A stretch of 6,379 bases of DNA from contig JAFTCZ010000068.1 in assembly GCA_017454425.1 (NCBI GenBank), positions 1 through 6,379 on the forward strand. Reading direction: 5' to 3'. The DNA comes from Clostridia bacterium (GTDB taxonomy: Bacteria > Bacillota_A > Clostridia > Christensenellales > UBA1242). Every line of letters begins with the position of its first letter. Within the stretch, counting starts at the first letter, position 1. Shown in pieces: positions 1 through 5,607 of this stretch. Both the position numbers and the translations under genes were made by a program. The notes beneath the pieces are model-generated. The model was not told where the DNA came from and searched no databases. It saw nothing but the letters and a program-made list of their open reading frames with translations.

Positions 1-155
1 ATGTATGATTTTGCATATAATTCCTCATCTAAATCATAAACAGATGCTTCCCCTCAAATTCCAGCATCTACTTCAATCAAATTAACTTTATTTGGGAAAG
101 CAACTTCTTCTAAATCATCACAACCACATTGAGTACATTTTATTTTCATATTCAT
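1..155 (-). CDS. Partial Cys-rich (zinc-ribbon-like) small protein with an in-frame UGA
   Basis: I do not recognise this gene. Starting at the ATG at 155 (a second ATG lies at 149), the frame reads 33 residues, meets UGA at 56-54, then continues in frame for 17 more codons to the window edge, so the gene runs off the left side. The N-terminus carries C7, C10 and C12 (CTQCGC), which resembles half of a zinc ribbon; a second Cys pair could lie beyond the edge. The part after the UGA (GEASVYDLDEELYAKSY) is as protein-like and acidic as the part before it, so the frame looks continuous. A GGAAG at 167-163 lies 7 nt before the 155 start. Only about 7 of 51 codons end in G or C, clearly fewer than in the neighbouring genes, which hints at foreign origin. 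The options are a nonsense-mutated gene, a short 33-aa product, UGA read as Trp, or a sequence error. Confidence 0.5.
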
Positions 156-180
156 TTCACAACTTCCATAATATGACTAC

Positions 181-207
181 TATAAAGTGATTATATCAGA
201 CTTTATA
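181..207. repeat. Perfect 8-bp inverted repeat around a -10 box
   Basis: TATAAAGT (181-188) and ACTTTATA (200-207) are exact reverse complements separated by 11 bases. The 11-base centre holds the TATAAT of the predicted promoter of the leftmost gene. Such placement is typical of an operator where a dimeric repressor would block RNA polymerase. No regulator gene is visible in the window, so the role is inferred. By chance alone, AT-rich DNA can also give such arms. Confidence 0.5.
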
Positions 208-218
208 CAAACTCTCCA
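190..218 (-). promoter_or_regulatory. Predicted promoter of the leftmost gene
   Basis: On the minus strand, TGGAGA (218-213, 4 of 6 to consensus) is followed after 17 bases by a perfect TATAAT (195-190). A TGA directly before it (198-196) gives the extended -10 form TGnTATAAT. Transcription would start near 183, leaving a leader of about 28 nt before the ATG at 155. The promoter lies just after the rplS terminator, so this gene appears to be transcribed independently of the ribosomal cluster. Confidence 0.6.
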
Positions 219-245
219 ATTTAGAACATCTCTATTTAATTCTAT

Positions 246-274
246 AAAAAAATAAAACCACACATTGCTGTGTG
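246..274 (-). terminator. Intrinsic terminator of rplS
   Basis: On the minus strand, CACACA (274-269), a GCAA tetraloop and TGTGTG (264-259) form a 6-bp stem with a GNRA-type loop. It is followed by G and then a T-rich tail (TTTTATTTTTTT, 257-246). It lies 15 bases after the rplS stop codon and before the promoter of the leftmost gene. The stem is short, but the U tract is long. Confidence 0.75.
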
Positions 275-288
275 ATATATATTTATTA

Positions 289-630
289 TTAGATGTCTTC
301 TTTGACCTTTGCGCGTTTGCCCTTGAGTCCGCGTAGGTAGTAAAGTTTTGCACGGCGAACTTTACCTTTGCGGATAACATCAATGTGGTCAATTCGTGGT
401 GAGTGCACTGCAAAAGTACGCTCGACACCAACACCAAAACTGATACGGCGAACGGTGAAGGTCTCGCGAATGCTTCCATTTTTGCGTGCAATAACAACAC
501 CCTCAAATGCTTGCAATCTTTCTTTATCGCCTTCAACAACTTTGACATATACGCGAACTGTGTCACCGATGTTAAAGTTGCCAGCGTTTTCTTTCAGGCC
601 TTCTTTCTCTAATGTTGCAATCATGTTCAT
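289..630 (-). CDS. rplS: 50S ribosomal protein L19
   Basis: Large-subunit ribosomal protein L19, which sits at the interface with the 30S subunit. The product is 113 residues, the normal family length. Family hallmarks are visible throughout: [20 protein letters not shown] (19-38), the FEGVVIARK stretch (42-50), [19 protein letters not shown] (55-73) with the conserved G66/G68, and the basic C-terminus [21 protein letters not shown]. The start at ATG 630 is supported by GGAGGTGA at 647-640, nine bases upstream; the alternative ATG at 624 is too far away. It ends with TAA. The gene is separated from yraN by 165 bases, with its own promoter, structured leader and terminator, so it is probably a single-gene transcript. 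In many Firmicutes rplS directly follows trmD; here it has moved to the end of the cluster. Confidence 0.97.
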   Translation of the reverse strand: MNMIATLEKEGLKENAGNFNIGDTVRVYVKVVEGDKERLQAFEGVVIARKNGSIRETFTVRRISFGVGVERTFAVHSPRIDHIDVIRKGKVRRAKLYYLRGLKGKRAKVKEDI

Positions 631-722
631 AATGACTTTTCACCTCCATTGTAAGATTAATATAACCGAATGTTCATACAGTGATACGCATTCATATCCC
701 ATAGCGGACCATACGAAGTCAT
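631..722 (-). promoter_or_regulatory. Structured leader of rplS, candidate L19 autoregulatory element
   Basis: The predicted rplS transcript has about 90 untranslated bases. Their 5' end, AUGACUU (722-716), is exactly complementary to AAGUCAU (638-632), which lies between the Shine-Dalgarno sequence (647-640) and the ATG (630). Closing this 7-bp helix would put the ribosome binding site at the edge of a folded domain. Inside, CGUA (715-712) can pair with UAUG (696-693), and GAAUG (693-689) with CAUUC (672-668), which share one base. An L19 leader family with autoregulation is known in Firmicutes; I cannot confirm that this sequence matches it. The pairing is seen; the regulation is inferred. 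Confidence 0.5.
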
Positions 723-728
723 AAATAG

Positions 729-757
729 AATATATCATAAATAAAAGATTTGTGCAA
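729..757 (-). promoter_or_regulatory. Predicted promoter of rplS, extended -10
   Basis: On the minus strand, TTGCAC (757-752, 3 of 6 to consensus) is spaced 17 bases from TATATT (734-729, 5 of 6). TGA directly upstream of the -10 (737-735) makes it an extended -10 promoter, which can compensate for the weak -35. Transcription would start at about 722, exactly where the leader's outer helix begins. No good terminator follows yraN, so read-through from the upstream operon may also contribute to rplS expression. Confidence 0.65.
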
Positions 758-795
758 TATATTTGTGTCAGTTTTTTTAACTTTTTGAAAAGTTT

Positions 796-1143
796 TTATA
801 AAGACCAAGCATTTTGTATAAGATTGATTTTGTCACCCAACACTTCTATTACATCAAACCTAGCAAAAACATCATACATCTTGTGCAAATTGATATAATA
901 AGTGGCAAGTTGTGCAAGTTTGCGCTGTTTATATTCGTCTACTGCCTCGGCGGGCCTGCCAAATTGTGTTGAATTGCGAGATTTTACTTCAACAAAAACA
1001 AGCACGCCCTTGTGCTTTGCAATTATGTCAATCTCACCTATTTTGCATTTATAATTGCATTCAATTATCTTATAACCATGTTTTTTAAGATAATTTGCCG
1101 CAAGAATTTCTCCTTTTTGGCCAAAAACTTGATTATTATTCAT
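796..1143 (-). CDS. yraN: YraN family endonuclease-like protein (UPF0102)
   Basis: A 115-residue protein of the UPF0102/YraN family, whose fold resembles restriction-endonuclease-like (Holliday-junction-resolvase-type) nucleases; its cellular role is not well defined. The conserved parts are visible in order: G11-E12 in the first helix (GEILAANYLKKHGY), GEIDIIA at 36-42 with D39, and VFVEVKSR at 49-56 with the E52-x-K54 pair. D39 and E52-x-K54 match the metal-binding pattern of this fold. The C-terminal RFDVIEV (95-101) is also typical. The ATG overlaps the stop of rnhB by four bases (ATGA), indicating translational coupling; the only ribosome binding site is a weak GGTGA. The rnhB-yraN pairing is common in bacteria. 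It is the last gene of the long operon and ends in TAA, with no convincing terminator behind it. Confidence 0.92.
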   Translation of the reverse strand: MNNNQVFGQKGEILAANYLKKHGYKIIECNYKCKIGEIDIIAKHKGVLVFVEVKSRNSTQFGRPAEAVDEYKQRKLAQLATYYINLHKMYDVFARFDVIEVLGDKINLIQNAWSL

Positions 1144-1745
1144 TTTTCACCAACAAAATTCTTAATAAAACTATCACGATGAATTGGGCACTTGCCAAAT
1201 TCTTTTAACAACTTTATGTGCTCGGTCGTACCATAACCTTTGTGCTTTGCAAAATTGTACTGTGGGTATTGTTTGTCATATTCTAGCATTAACCTATCCC
1301 TAGTAACTTTTGCAATTATTGATGCACAAGCAATACTATAAGAAAGTGCATCTCCGTGAATGATGGGCAAAGTTTCAAAATTTACATCAAGCCCTTTTAC
1401 TGCATCAACAAGCACAATATCTGGTGACACTGACAAATTGTTTATGCACTGACACATACCTTGCTTTGTTGCCTCTAGTATGTTTATGCGGTCAATCGTT
1501 TTGTGGTCAATAATACTAACACTATATGCCTTTGCTTTTGCGATAATTTGGTCGTACAGCATATCTCGTTTTTTTGGAGATAGTTTTTTGCTATCATTTA
1601 CGCCATCTATTATGTTTTGTTCATCTAGTGGCATAACAACACTTGCAACAACCACAGGCCCAGCAAGTGGACCGCGCCCTGCTTCGTCTACGCCCGCAAT
1701 AAACTTATATCCCTTGCCCAAAAATTTGTTTTCGTAATCAAACAT
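1140..1745 (-). CDS. rnhB: Ribonuclease HII
   Basis: RNase HII cuts the RNA strand of RNA-DNA hybrids and starts removal of single ribonucleotides misincorporated into DNA. The 201-residue length is typical. The acidic active site is complete: D20-E21 in GVDEAGRG, D114 in VLVDA, and D132 in HGDALSYS. The GRG motif (23-25) and Y171 in the HKGYGT stretch match the parts that recognise the RNA-DNA junction. DSKKLSPKKR (51-60) and ASIIAKVTRDRLM (141-153) are further signatures. In many homologues a Lys precedes the GD of D132; here it is H130. The ATG at 1745 overlaps the rbgA stop by one base (TAATG) and has GAGGG at 1754-1750. The gene ends with TGA inside the ATGA overlap with yraN, which shows that TGA acts as a stop in this cluster. 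Confidence 0.97.
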   Translation of the reverse strand: MFDYENKFLGKGYKFIAGVDEAGRGPLAGPVVVASVVMPLDEQNIIDGVNDSKKLSPKKRDMLYDQIIAKAKAYSVSIIDHKTIDRINILEATKQGMCQCINNLSVSPDIVLVDAVKGLDVNFETLPIIHGDALSYSIACASIIAKVTRDRLMLEYDKQYPQYNFAKHKGYGTTEHIKLLKEFGKCPIHRDSFIKNFVGEK

Positions 1746-2596
1746 TATTCCCTCACAATGTTTTCGTATCTATCTATTGTGATGCGACCTATGCGGCACT
1801 TGCGAAAGTCGTCAAGCACCGCCCTTGCCCCACGCTCGTAGTCATAGTCACCCTTTAACAAAAACTTGCGTCGTTCACAAATTTTTTCGAGATATTCGGG
1901 CGGTGTAATATCTTCGTCTGCTAGGTCATATCTAGATAAAAATTCTGTTTTGTAATATTGCAAAGCAAACTTGATAAAATCTACGCTTAATTCACCTTGG
2001 TCAACCACATCATCTTTTATGCTGTTTATTATTGCAAGATTGGTGGCAACTTTGTCGTTAAAATCGGGCCAAAGTGTGCCTGGAGTGTCCAAAAGTTCTA
2101 TCATGTTGTCTAGTTTTACCCACTGGGTGTTGCGTGTTATGCTTGGCTTGTCGCCAGTTTTTGCCTTATATTTTCCTGATAAATTGTTAATAAGCGTAGA
2201 TTTACCGCAGTTTGGCACACCAATAACCATAGCACGAAGTGTGATATTTACGCCTTTGTTGGCGTACTTGTTAAGTTTTTTATGCGCTAGGGTGTTAATA
2301 GCAGAAATAATAGTTTTACCACTTCCTGTCATTGTGCTGTTTAGGGTTATGCAAATGTTGTTATTGCGACTAAAATATGCCTGCCAAAGTTTTGTTTCCT
2401 TTTCGTCAGCAAGATCTGCCTTATTTAACACAAACACAACAGGGCGTCTACCCAAAATCTCTTCAAACTTTGGATTGAGGCACGAATATGGGGCCCGAGC
2501 ATCTAGCACATAAATGATGACATCTACGGCCTTGATATTCTTCTCCATTTCTCTTAAGGCTTTTGTCATATGCCCCGGAAACCATTGTATTTTCAT
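1745..2596 (-). CDS. rbgA: Ribosome biogenesis GTPase RbgA (YlqF)
   Basis: A circularly permuted GTPase that acts late in 50S subunit assembly. With the start at ATG 2596 the protein has 283 residues, as usual. It begins with the family signature MKIQWFPGHMTKA. The permuted order of G motifs is visible: G4 NKAD at 58-61 comes before the P-loop GVPNCGKST at 126-134, followed by the Thr-containing PSITRNTQWV region and G3 DTPG at 170-173. The C-terminal part (about 180-283) is the helical ribosome-binding domain. An ATG at 2602 is in frame, but GGAGG (2608-2604) lies only 1 base from it and 7 from 2596, so 2596 is preferred. The gene follows trmD by 16 bases and touches rnhB. L19, which often lies between trmD and rbgA, is absent here. 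Confidence 0.96.
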   Translation of the reverse strand: MKIQWFPGHMTKALREMEKNIKAVDVIIYVLDARAPYSCLNPKFEEILGRRPVVFVLNKADLADEKETKLWQAYFSRNNNICITLNSTMTGSGKTIISAINTLAHKKLNKYANKGVNITLRAMVIGVPNCGKSTLINNLSGKYKAKTGDKPSITRNTQWVKLDNMIELLDTPGTLWPDFNDKVATNLAIINSIKDDVVDQGELSVDFIKFALQYYKTEFLSRYDLADEDITPPEYLEKICERRKFLLKGDYDYERGARAVLDDFRKCRIGRITIDRYENIVRE

Positions 2597-2603
2597 ATGC
2601 ATA

Positions 2604-2608
2604 CCTCC
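2604..2608 (-). promoter_or_regulatory. Ribosome binding site deciding the rbgA start
   Basis: GGAGG on the minus strand lies 7 bases before ATG 2596 but only 1 base before the in-frame ATG 2602. The spacing selects 2596, which also gives the N-terminus usual for RbgA. Confidence 0.85.
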
Positions 2609-2612
2609 TATG

Positions 2613-3284
2613 TTATTTGTTTTTTATCAAGTCTGGTCGGCGCTCTCGAGTTAGTTTTTCGCTTTGTTCTTTGCGCCACTTTGCCACTTCTTGATGATTT
2701 CCACTAAGCAGCACCTCGGGCACCTTTTGCCCCCTAAACTCGCTTGGGCGGGTGTATTGAGGAAATTCTAACAAGCCCTCGCTAAATGTTTCGTTTTGTG
2801 CAGAGTTTTCGTTGCCCAAAACATCTGGCAATAACCTTGCCACGCTATCTACGAGCACCATTGCAGGCAACTCTCCTCCAGTAAGGACATAATCTCCTAT
2901 GCTAATCTCTTCATCAACAAAAGTGTCAATAACGCGTTGGTCAATGCCTTCATAATGCCCACAAATAAGGATTAAGTGTTGATATTGTGTTATTTCTTTG
3001 ACAACTGACTGATTAAGTGTGCGGCCCTTTGGTGACAGATAAACAACATGCGCATCATCATCTAACACACTTTCGATGCAGTCAAACAAAGGCTGTGGGG
3101 TCATAAGTAACCCTTCGCCGCCCCCGAATGTATAATCATCACACTTTTTGTGTTTATCTAGTGAAAACTCACGAATATCAACAATGTTAATTTCGATTTT
3201 ATTTGCTTGTTGTGCCCTACCCAAAATGCTTTCTTGCAGTGGCACAAAACTTGCTGGAAACAGCGTGAGTATATCAATCCTCAT
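2613..3284 (-). CDS. trmD: tRNA (guanine-N1-)-methyltransferase
   Basis: TrmD transfers a methyl group from S-adenosylmethionine to N1 of G37 next to the anticodon of certain tRNAs, preventing +1 frameshifts. The 223-residue protein starts MRIDILTLFP. The trefoil-knot (SPOUT) SAM site is visible: YLSPKGR (82-88), LICGHYEGIDQRV (106-118) and ISIGDYVLTGGELPA (127-141). The substrate-facing loop and C-terminal tRNA domain follow, with GLLEFPQYTRP (170-180), EVLLSGNH (190-197) and the RRPDL end. An Asp described as the general base in enterobacterial TrmD seems to fall at E165 here (NETF), though I am unsure of that alignment. ATG 3284 is chosen because GGAGG (3298-3294) lies nine bases upstream; the in-frame TTG at 3293 directly abuts that site. 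The start lies inside the end of rimM, so the two are probably translationally coupled. Confidence 0.97.
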   Translation of the reverse strand: MRIDILTLFPASFVPLQESILGRAQQANKIEINIVDIREFSLDKHKKCDDYTFGGGEGLLMTPQPLFDCIESVLDDDAHVVYLSPKGRTLNQSVVKEITQYQHLILICGHYEGIDQRVIDTFVDEEISIGDYVLTGGELPAMVLVDSVARLLPDVLGNENSAQNETFSEGLLEFPQYTRPSEFRGQKVPEVLLSGNHQEVAKWRKEQSEKLTRERRPDLIKNK

Positions 3285-3786
3285 AGTCCACAACCTCCAA
3301 AAAAGCCTTTTTATTAATTATAATTTTGCGCTCTTCATAATTTACCTTAACAAAAATTGTGTCAAGCAGTGGGCACATGTATTCTTCGGTTCCGTCACGA
3401 ATAATAAGTATGTCTGTTGCGCCATAGTTTTGAATGTCTGCTATTTTGCCAATCTCTTTGTTGTCAGCATCAAAATAAAGTGTACAACCAATAAGGTCAT
3501 CGGCATAATATTCATTGTCTTTAAGTTCTTCAAGATATTTTCGTTCTACGCATACATCTTTGTTGCGATAGTTTTCTGCATCGTCCATATTGTTTATGCT
3601 CTCAAATTTTATCGCTATTCCGTCACTAACTTGTTTGACATTTTGGATTGTGTATGGCGTACCATCAATATATAAAATGTCAGTCTTGTTCAAAAAACTA
3701 AGGTCGTTTAATGACAAAATCACCTTAACATCACCCCTAACACCATGTGGACGAACAATTTTGCCAAGTGTTATTAATTTTTTCAT
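3274..3786 (-). CDS. rimM: 16S rRNA processing / 30S maturation protein RimM
   Basis: RimM helps mature the 3' domain of the 30S subunit and binds near S19. The protein has 170 residues, the usual size. The N-terminal RimM domain opens with the hallmark LGKIVRPHGVRGDVKV (7-22). The C-terminal PRC-barrel begins around NEYYADDLIG (91-100) and includes GKIADIQNYGATDILII (113-129) and PLLDTIFVKVNYEERKIII (139-157). The start at ATG 3786 is supported by GGAGG at 3796-3792, five bases upstream; the open frame extends further upstream, but that part is a shadow of rpsP. It ends with TGA at 3276-3274, 11 bases inside trmD. A 55-base gap with a hairpin separates it from rpsP. The KH-domain gene khpA, often found between rpsP and rimM in Firmicutes, is missing. 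Confidence 0.96.
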   Translation of the reverse strand: MKKLITLGKIVRPHGVRGDVKVILSLNDLSFLNKTDILYIDGTPYTIQNVKQVSDGIAIKFESINNMDDAENYRNKDVCVERKYLEELKDNEYYADDLIGCTLYFDADNKEIGKIADIQNYGATDILIIRDGTEEYMCPLLDTIFVKVNYEERKIIINKKAFLEVVDYED

Positions 3787-3796
3787 GCTTTCCTCC

Positions 3797-3828
3797 AAAA
3801 CACAAAAGAAAGGGTGTGTGGCCCTTCC
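3797..3828 (-). terminator. Hairpin with U-rich tail between rpsP and rimM, possible attenuator
   Basis: On the minus strand, GGAAGGG (3828-3822) pairs with CCCTTTC (3814-3808), seven pairs including one G-U, with a 7-base loop. TTTTGTGTTTT (3807-3797) follows, just before the rimM ribosome binding site. This resembles an intrinsic terminator with an interrupted U tract. Inside an operon it could lower expression of rimM and the genes downstream relative to rpsP, or mark an RNA 3' end after processing. The structure is seen; the role is inferred. Confidence 0.5.
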
Positions 3829-3841
3829 TAGTGTGTCATTA

Positions 3842-4210
3842 TTATTCTGCGGTTGCTTCTGTTTCTGCAGGTGCTTGTGCGTCCTCAGCTGGTTGCTCGA
3901 CCTCGGCTGGTTTTTCTTTCTTTGCTGGTGGCATTTTCTTTGGACGAGGTGCAACATAAGGTTTTGCCTCGATAAGTCCTTGCTTGATAAGCAATTCTTT
4001 TGCTGTTTCGGTTGGAATTGCGCCACAACCAAGCCAATATGTTACTCGGTCTGCCTTAATGTTTAGTGTTGCAGGATTTGTAAGAGGGTTGTAAGTTCCA
4101 ATAACCTCTATTGCCTTTGTGTCACGAGCACTGCGTGAATCTGCAACTACCATACGATATACAGGTGAATGTTTGTCACCCATGCGTGCTAATCTAATTT
4201 TTACTGCCAT
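3842..4210 (-). CDS. rpsP: 30S ribosomal protein S16 with acidic/Ala-Pro tail
   Basis: Small-subunit protein S16, an early-assembly protein of the 30S body. The core (residues 1 to about 84) has the family pattern: MAVKIRLARMGDKHSPVYRM (1-20), VVADSRSARD (21-30), IGTYNPL (37-43) and DRVTYWLGCGAIPTETAKELL (54-74). The protein is 122 residues, longer than the usual 80-90. The extra C-terminal part (about 87-122) is low-complexity, first basic (RPKKMPPAKKEK), then rich in Ala, Glu and Pro (PAEVEQPAEDAQAPAETEAT). The tail is in frame and ends in a normal TAA; comparable tails occur in some other bacterial groups. The start is ATG 4210, with AGGAG at 4223-4219 and 8-base spacing; an upstream in-frame ATG at 4255 lacks this support. 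Its 66-base upstream gap holds a long hairpin. Confidence 0.97.
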   Translation of the reverse strand: MAVKIRLARMGDKHSPVYRMVVADSRSARDTKAIEVIGTYNPLTNPATLNIKADRVTYWLGCGAIPTETAKELLIKQGLIEAKPYVAPRPKKMPPAKKEKPAEVEQPAEDAQAPAETEATAE

Positions 4211-4241
4211 AATTTTTTCTCCTAATATGTTGTTTTGTTTT

Positions 4242-4275
4242 TTATTATTGTGCATTGTGTTTACAATGATAATAA
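4242..4275 (-). other. Long imperfect hairpin between ffh and rpsP
   Basis: On the minus strand, TTATTAT (4275-4269) pairs with ATAATAA (4248-4242), and within it CATTGT (4268-4263) pairs with ACAATG (4258-4253). The loop is AAAC, with a 4-base bulge on the 3' side. These 13 pairs fill about half of the ffh-rpsP gap. An A run follows rather than a U run, so it is not an intrinsic terminator for this strand. It could be an mRNA processing or stabilising element in front of rpsP. The A/T-rich outer helix is weak. Confidence 0.5.
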
Positions 4276-4276
4276 C

Positions 4277-5605
4277 CTATTTGATAAAGGGCATTTGCAT
4301 TTTGCCTTTTTTGCCCTTGCCGCTAAACTGCTTCATCATCTCTTTTGATTGATAAAACTGCTTAAGCAGTGTGTTGATGTCCTGAATTGAAGTACCACTG
4401 CCAGCCGCAATACGCTTTTTTTGGCTTGCCTTAATACTATCAGGATTGAGGCGTTCTTTTTTTGTCATTGATTGAATAATTGCTTTGTTTTTTAACATAT
4501 CACGCTTATTGATTGTTACATTGCCAACTTTTTTCTTTAGCCCCGGCACCATTTCTAACAATTGATTTAGGTCGCCCATTTTGTCCAAGTTGTCATATTG
4601 TGCCAAAAAGTCATCAAGTGTAAAAGTATTTTCGCGCATGGCGGTCTCTAATCGCTGCATTTCTTTTTCGTCAACAGCTGCTTGTGCTTTCTCGATAAGC
4701 GTAAGCACATCACCCATACCAAGTATGCGGCTTGCCATACGGTCAGGATAAAATGGTTCGATATCTCCTACTTTTTCACCAACACCACAAAACTTGATTG
4801 GCTTTCCTGTTACTGCCTTGACAGACAACGCCACACCACCACGAGTGTCACCATCTAGTTTTGTGATAATAACGCCCGTGATGTCTAGTTGGTCATTAAA
4901 CTCTTTTGCCACATTTACGCTGTCTTGACCCATCATTGCATCAATAGTAAACAAAATTTCGTTTGGCTTGAGCGCCGCCTTGATGTCTTTTAATTCTTGC
5001 ATAAGCTCGGTGTCGATGTGCAATCTTCCGGCGGTATCAATAATAACAACATCAAAATTTTGCTTTTTGGCGTGCTCGACACCCTCTTTTGCTGTTTTTA
5101 GTGGAGCTTGTTTGCCATGTTCATAAACCTCGACATTAGCATTTTTGCCCACCACCTTCAGCTGGTCAATGGCGGCATCACGATAAATGTCACAAGCAAC
5201 CAAAAGGGGGCGCTTGCCCATAGACTTTAAGTGGTAAGCAAGCTTACCACACATGGTGGTTTTACCAGCACCCTGAAGACCACACATCATAATAATTGTT
5301 GGCGGAGTGCTTGCAAAGTTGATTTTTGCTTGGGTTTGCCCCATTAGTTTAATCAATTCATCATTGACAATTTTGACCACTTGCTGGCCTGGTGTAAGAC
5401 TTTCTAGTACCTGTGAGCCCAATGCTTGTTTTGACACATCTTGAACAAATTGTTTTGCAACACCATAGTTTACATCAGCCTCTAACAGCGCAACCCTGAT
5501 TTCTCTCATAGCCTGGTTAATCTCAAGCTCGGTTAGCTTGCCACGATTGCGCATTTTACTAAAAATATGGTTAAGTCTTTCGGATAGTCCACCAAACAAT
5601 GCCAT
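4277..5605 (-). CDS. ffh: Signal recognition particle protein Ffh (SRP54)
   Basis: Ffh is the GTPase of the bacterial signal recognition particle. It binds 4.5S/6S RNA and the signal peptides of nascent membrane and secreted proteins, and docks with FtsY at the membrane. The 442-residue length is normal. Domains in order: helical N domain with ALLEADVNYGVAK (39-51); G domain with P-loop GLQGAGKTT (109-117), the insertion-box motif DIYRDAAIDQL (139-149), G3 DTAGR (190-194), G4 TKLDGD (248-253) and GVGEK (274-278); methionine-rich M domain from about 296, with the RNA-binding RIAAGSGTSIQDINTLLKQF (398-417) and a basic, Met-containing tail. Most relatives have Pro where D143 stands in DIYRDAA. 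ATG 5605 has GGAGG at 5617-5613, seven bases upstream, which lies inside the last codons of ylxM; two bases separate the genes, so they are coupled. It ends in TAG. Confidence 0.98.
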   Translation of the reverse strand: MALFGGLSERLNHIFSKMRNRGKLTELEINQAMREIRVALLEADVNYGVAKQFVQDVSKQALGSQVLESLTPGQQVVKIVNDELIKLMGQTQAKINFASTPPTIIMMCGLQGAGKTTMCGKLAYHLKSMGKRPLLVACDIYRDAAIDQLKVVGKNANVEVYEHGKQAPLKTAKEGVEHAKKQNFDVVIIDTAGRLHIDTELMQELKDIKAALKPNEILFTIDAMMGQDSVNVAKEFNDQLDITGVIITKLDGDTRGGVALSVKAVTGKPIKFCGVGEKVGDIEPFYPDRMASRILGMGDVLTLIEKAQAAVDEKEMQRLETAMRENTFTLDDFLAQYDNLDKMGDLNQLLEMVPGLKKKVGNVTINKRDMLKNKAIIQSMTKKERLNPDSIKASQKKRIAAGSGTSIQDINTLLKQFYQSKEMMKQFSGKGKKGKMQMPFIK

Positions 5606-5607
5606 AA

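Noticed and set aside
42..69. AGATGC/GCATCT inverted repeat around the in-frame UGA, as a possible selenocysteine signal
   Set aside because: The 6-bp arms enclose the UGA instead of following it, unlike bacterial SECIS hairpins, and the 16-base loop makes the stem weak.
180..566. 128-codon minus-strand open frame overlapping rplS
   Set aside because: It lies out of frame within the well-supported L19 gene, crosses the rplS terminator and looks like a shadow.
779..794. AACTTTT/AAAAGTT palindrome after yraN as an operon terminator
   Set aside because: On the minus strand it is followed by a run of A, not U, and the stem is only A/T pairs apart from one G-C. A U run exists only for plus-strand transcription, where no gene lies upstream.
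1971..2513. 180-codon plus-strand open frame
   Set aside because: It is antisense to rbgA, whose GTPase motifs are intact. The translation has no recognisable family pattern and no good ribosome binding site.
3094..3200. TrmD catalytic Asp replaced by Glu (E165) as a loss of function
   Set aside because: My alignment around this residue is uncertain, and I believe Glu-containing variants are common in clostridial homologues. All other active-site motifs are intact.
3285..3293. Earlier TTG start for trmD
   Set aside because: The TTG directly abuts the GGAGG site. ATG 3284 has nine-base spacing and gives the normal N-terminus MRIDILTLFP.
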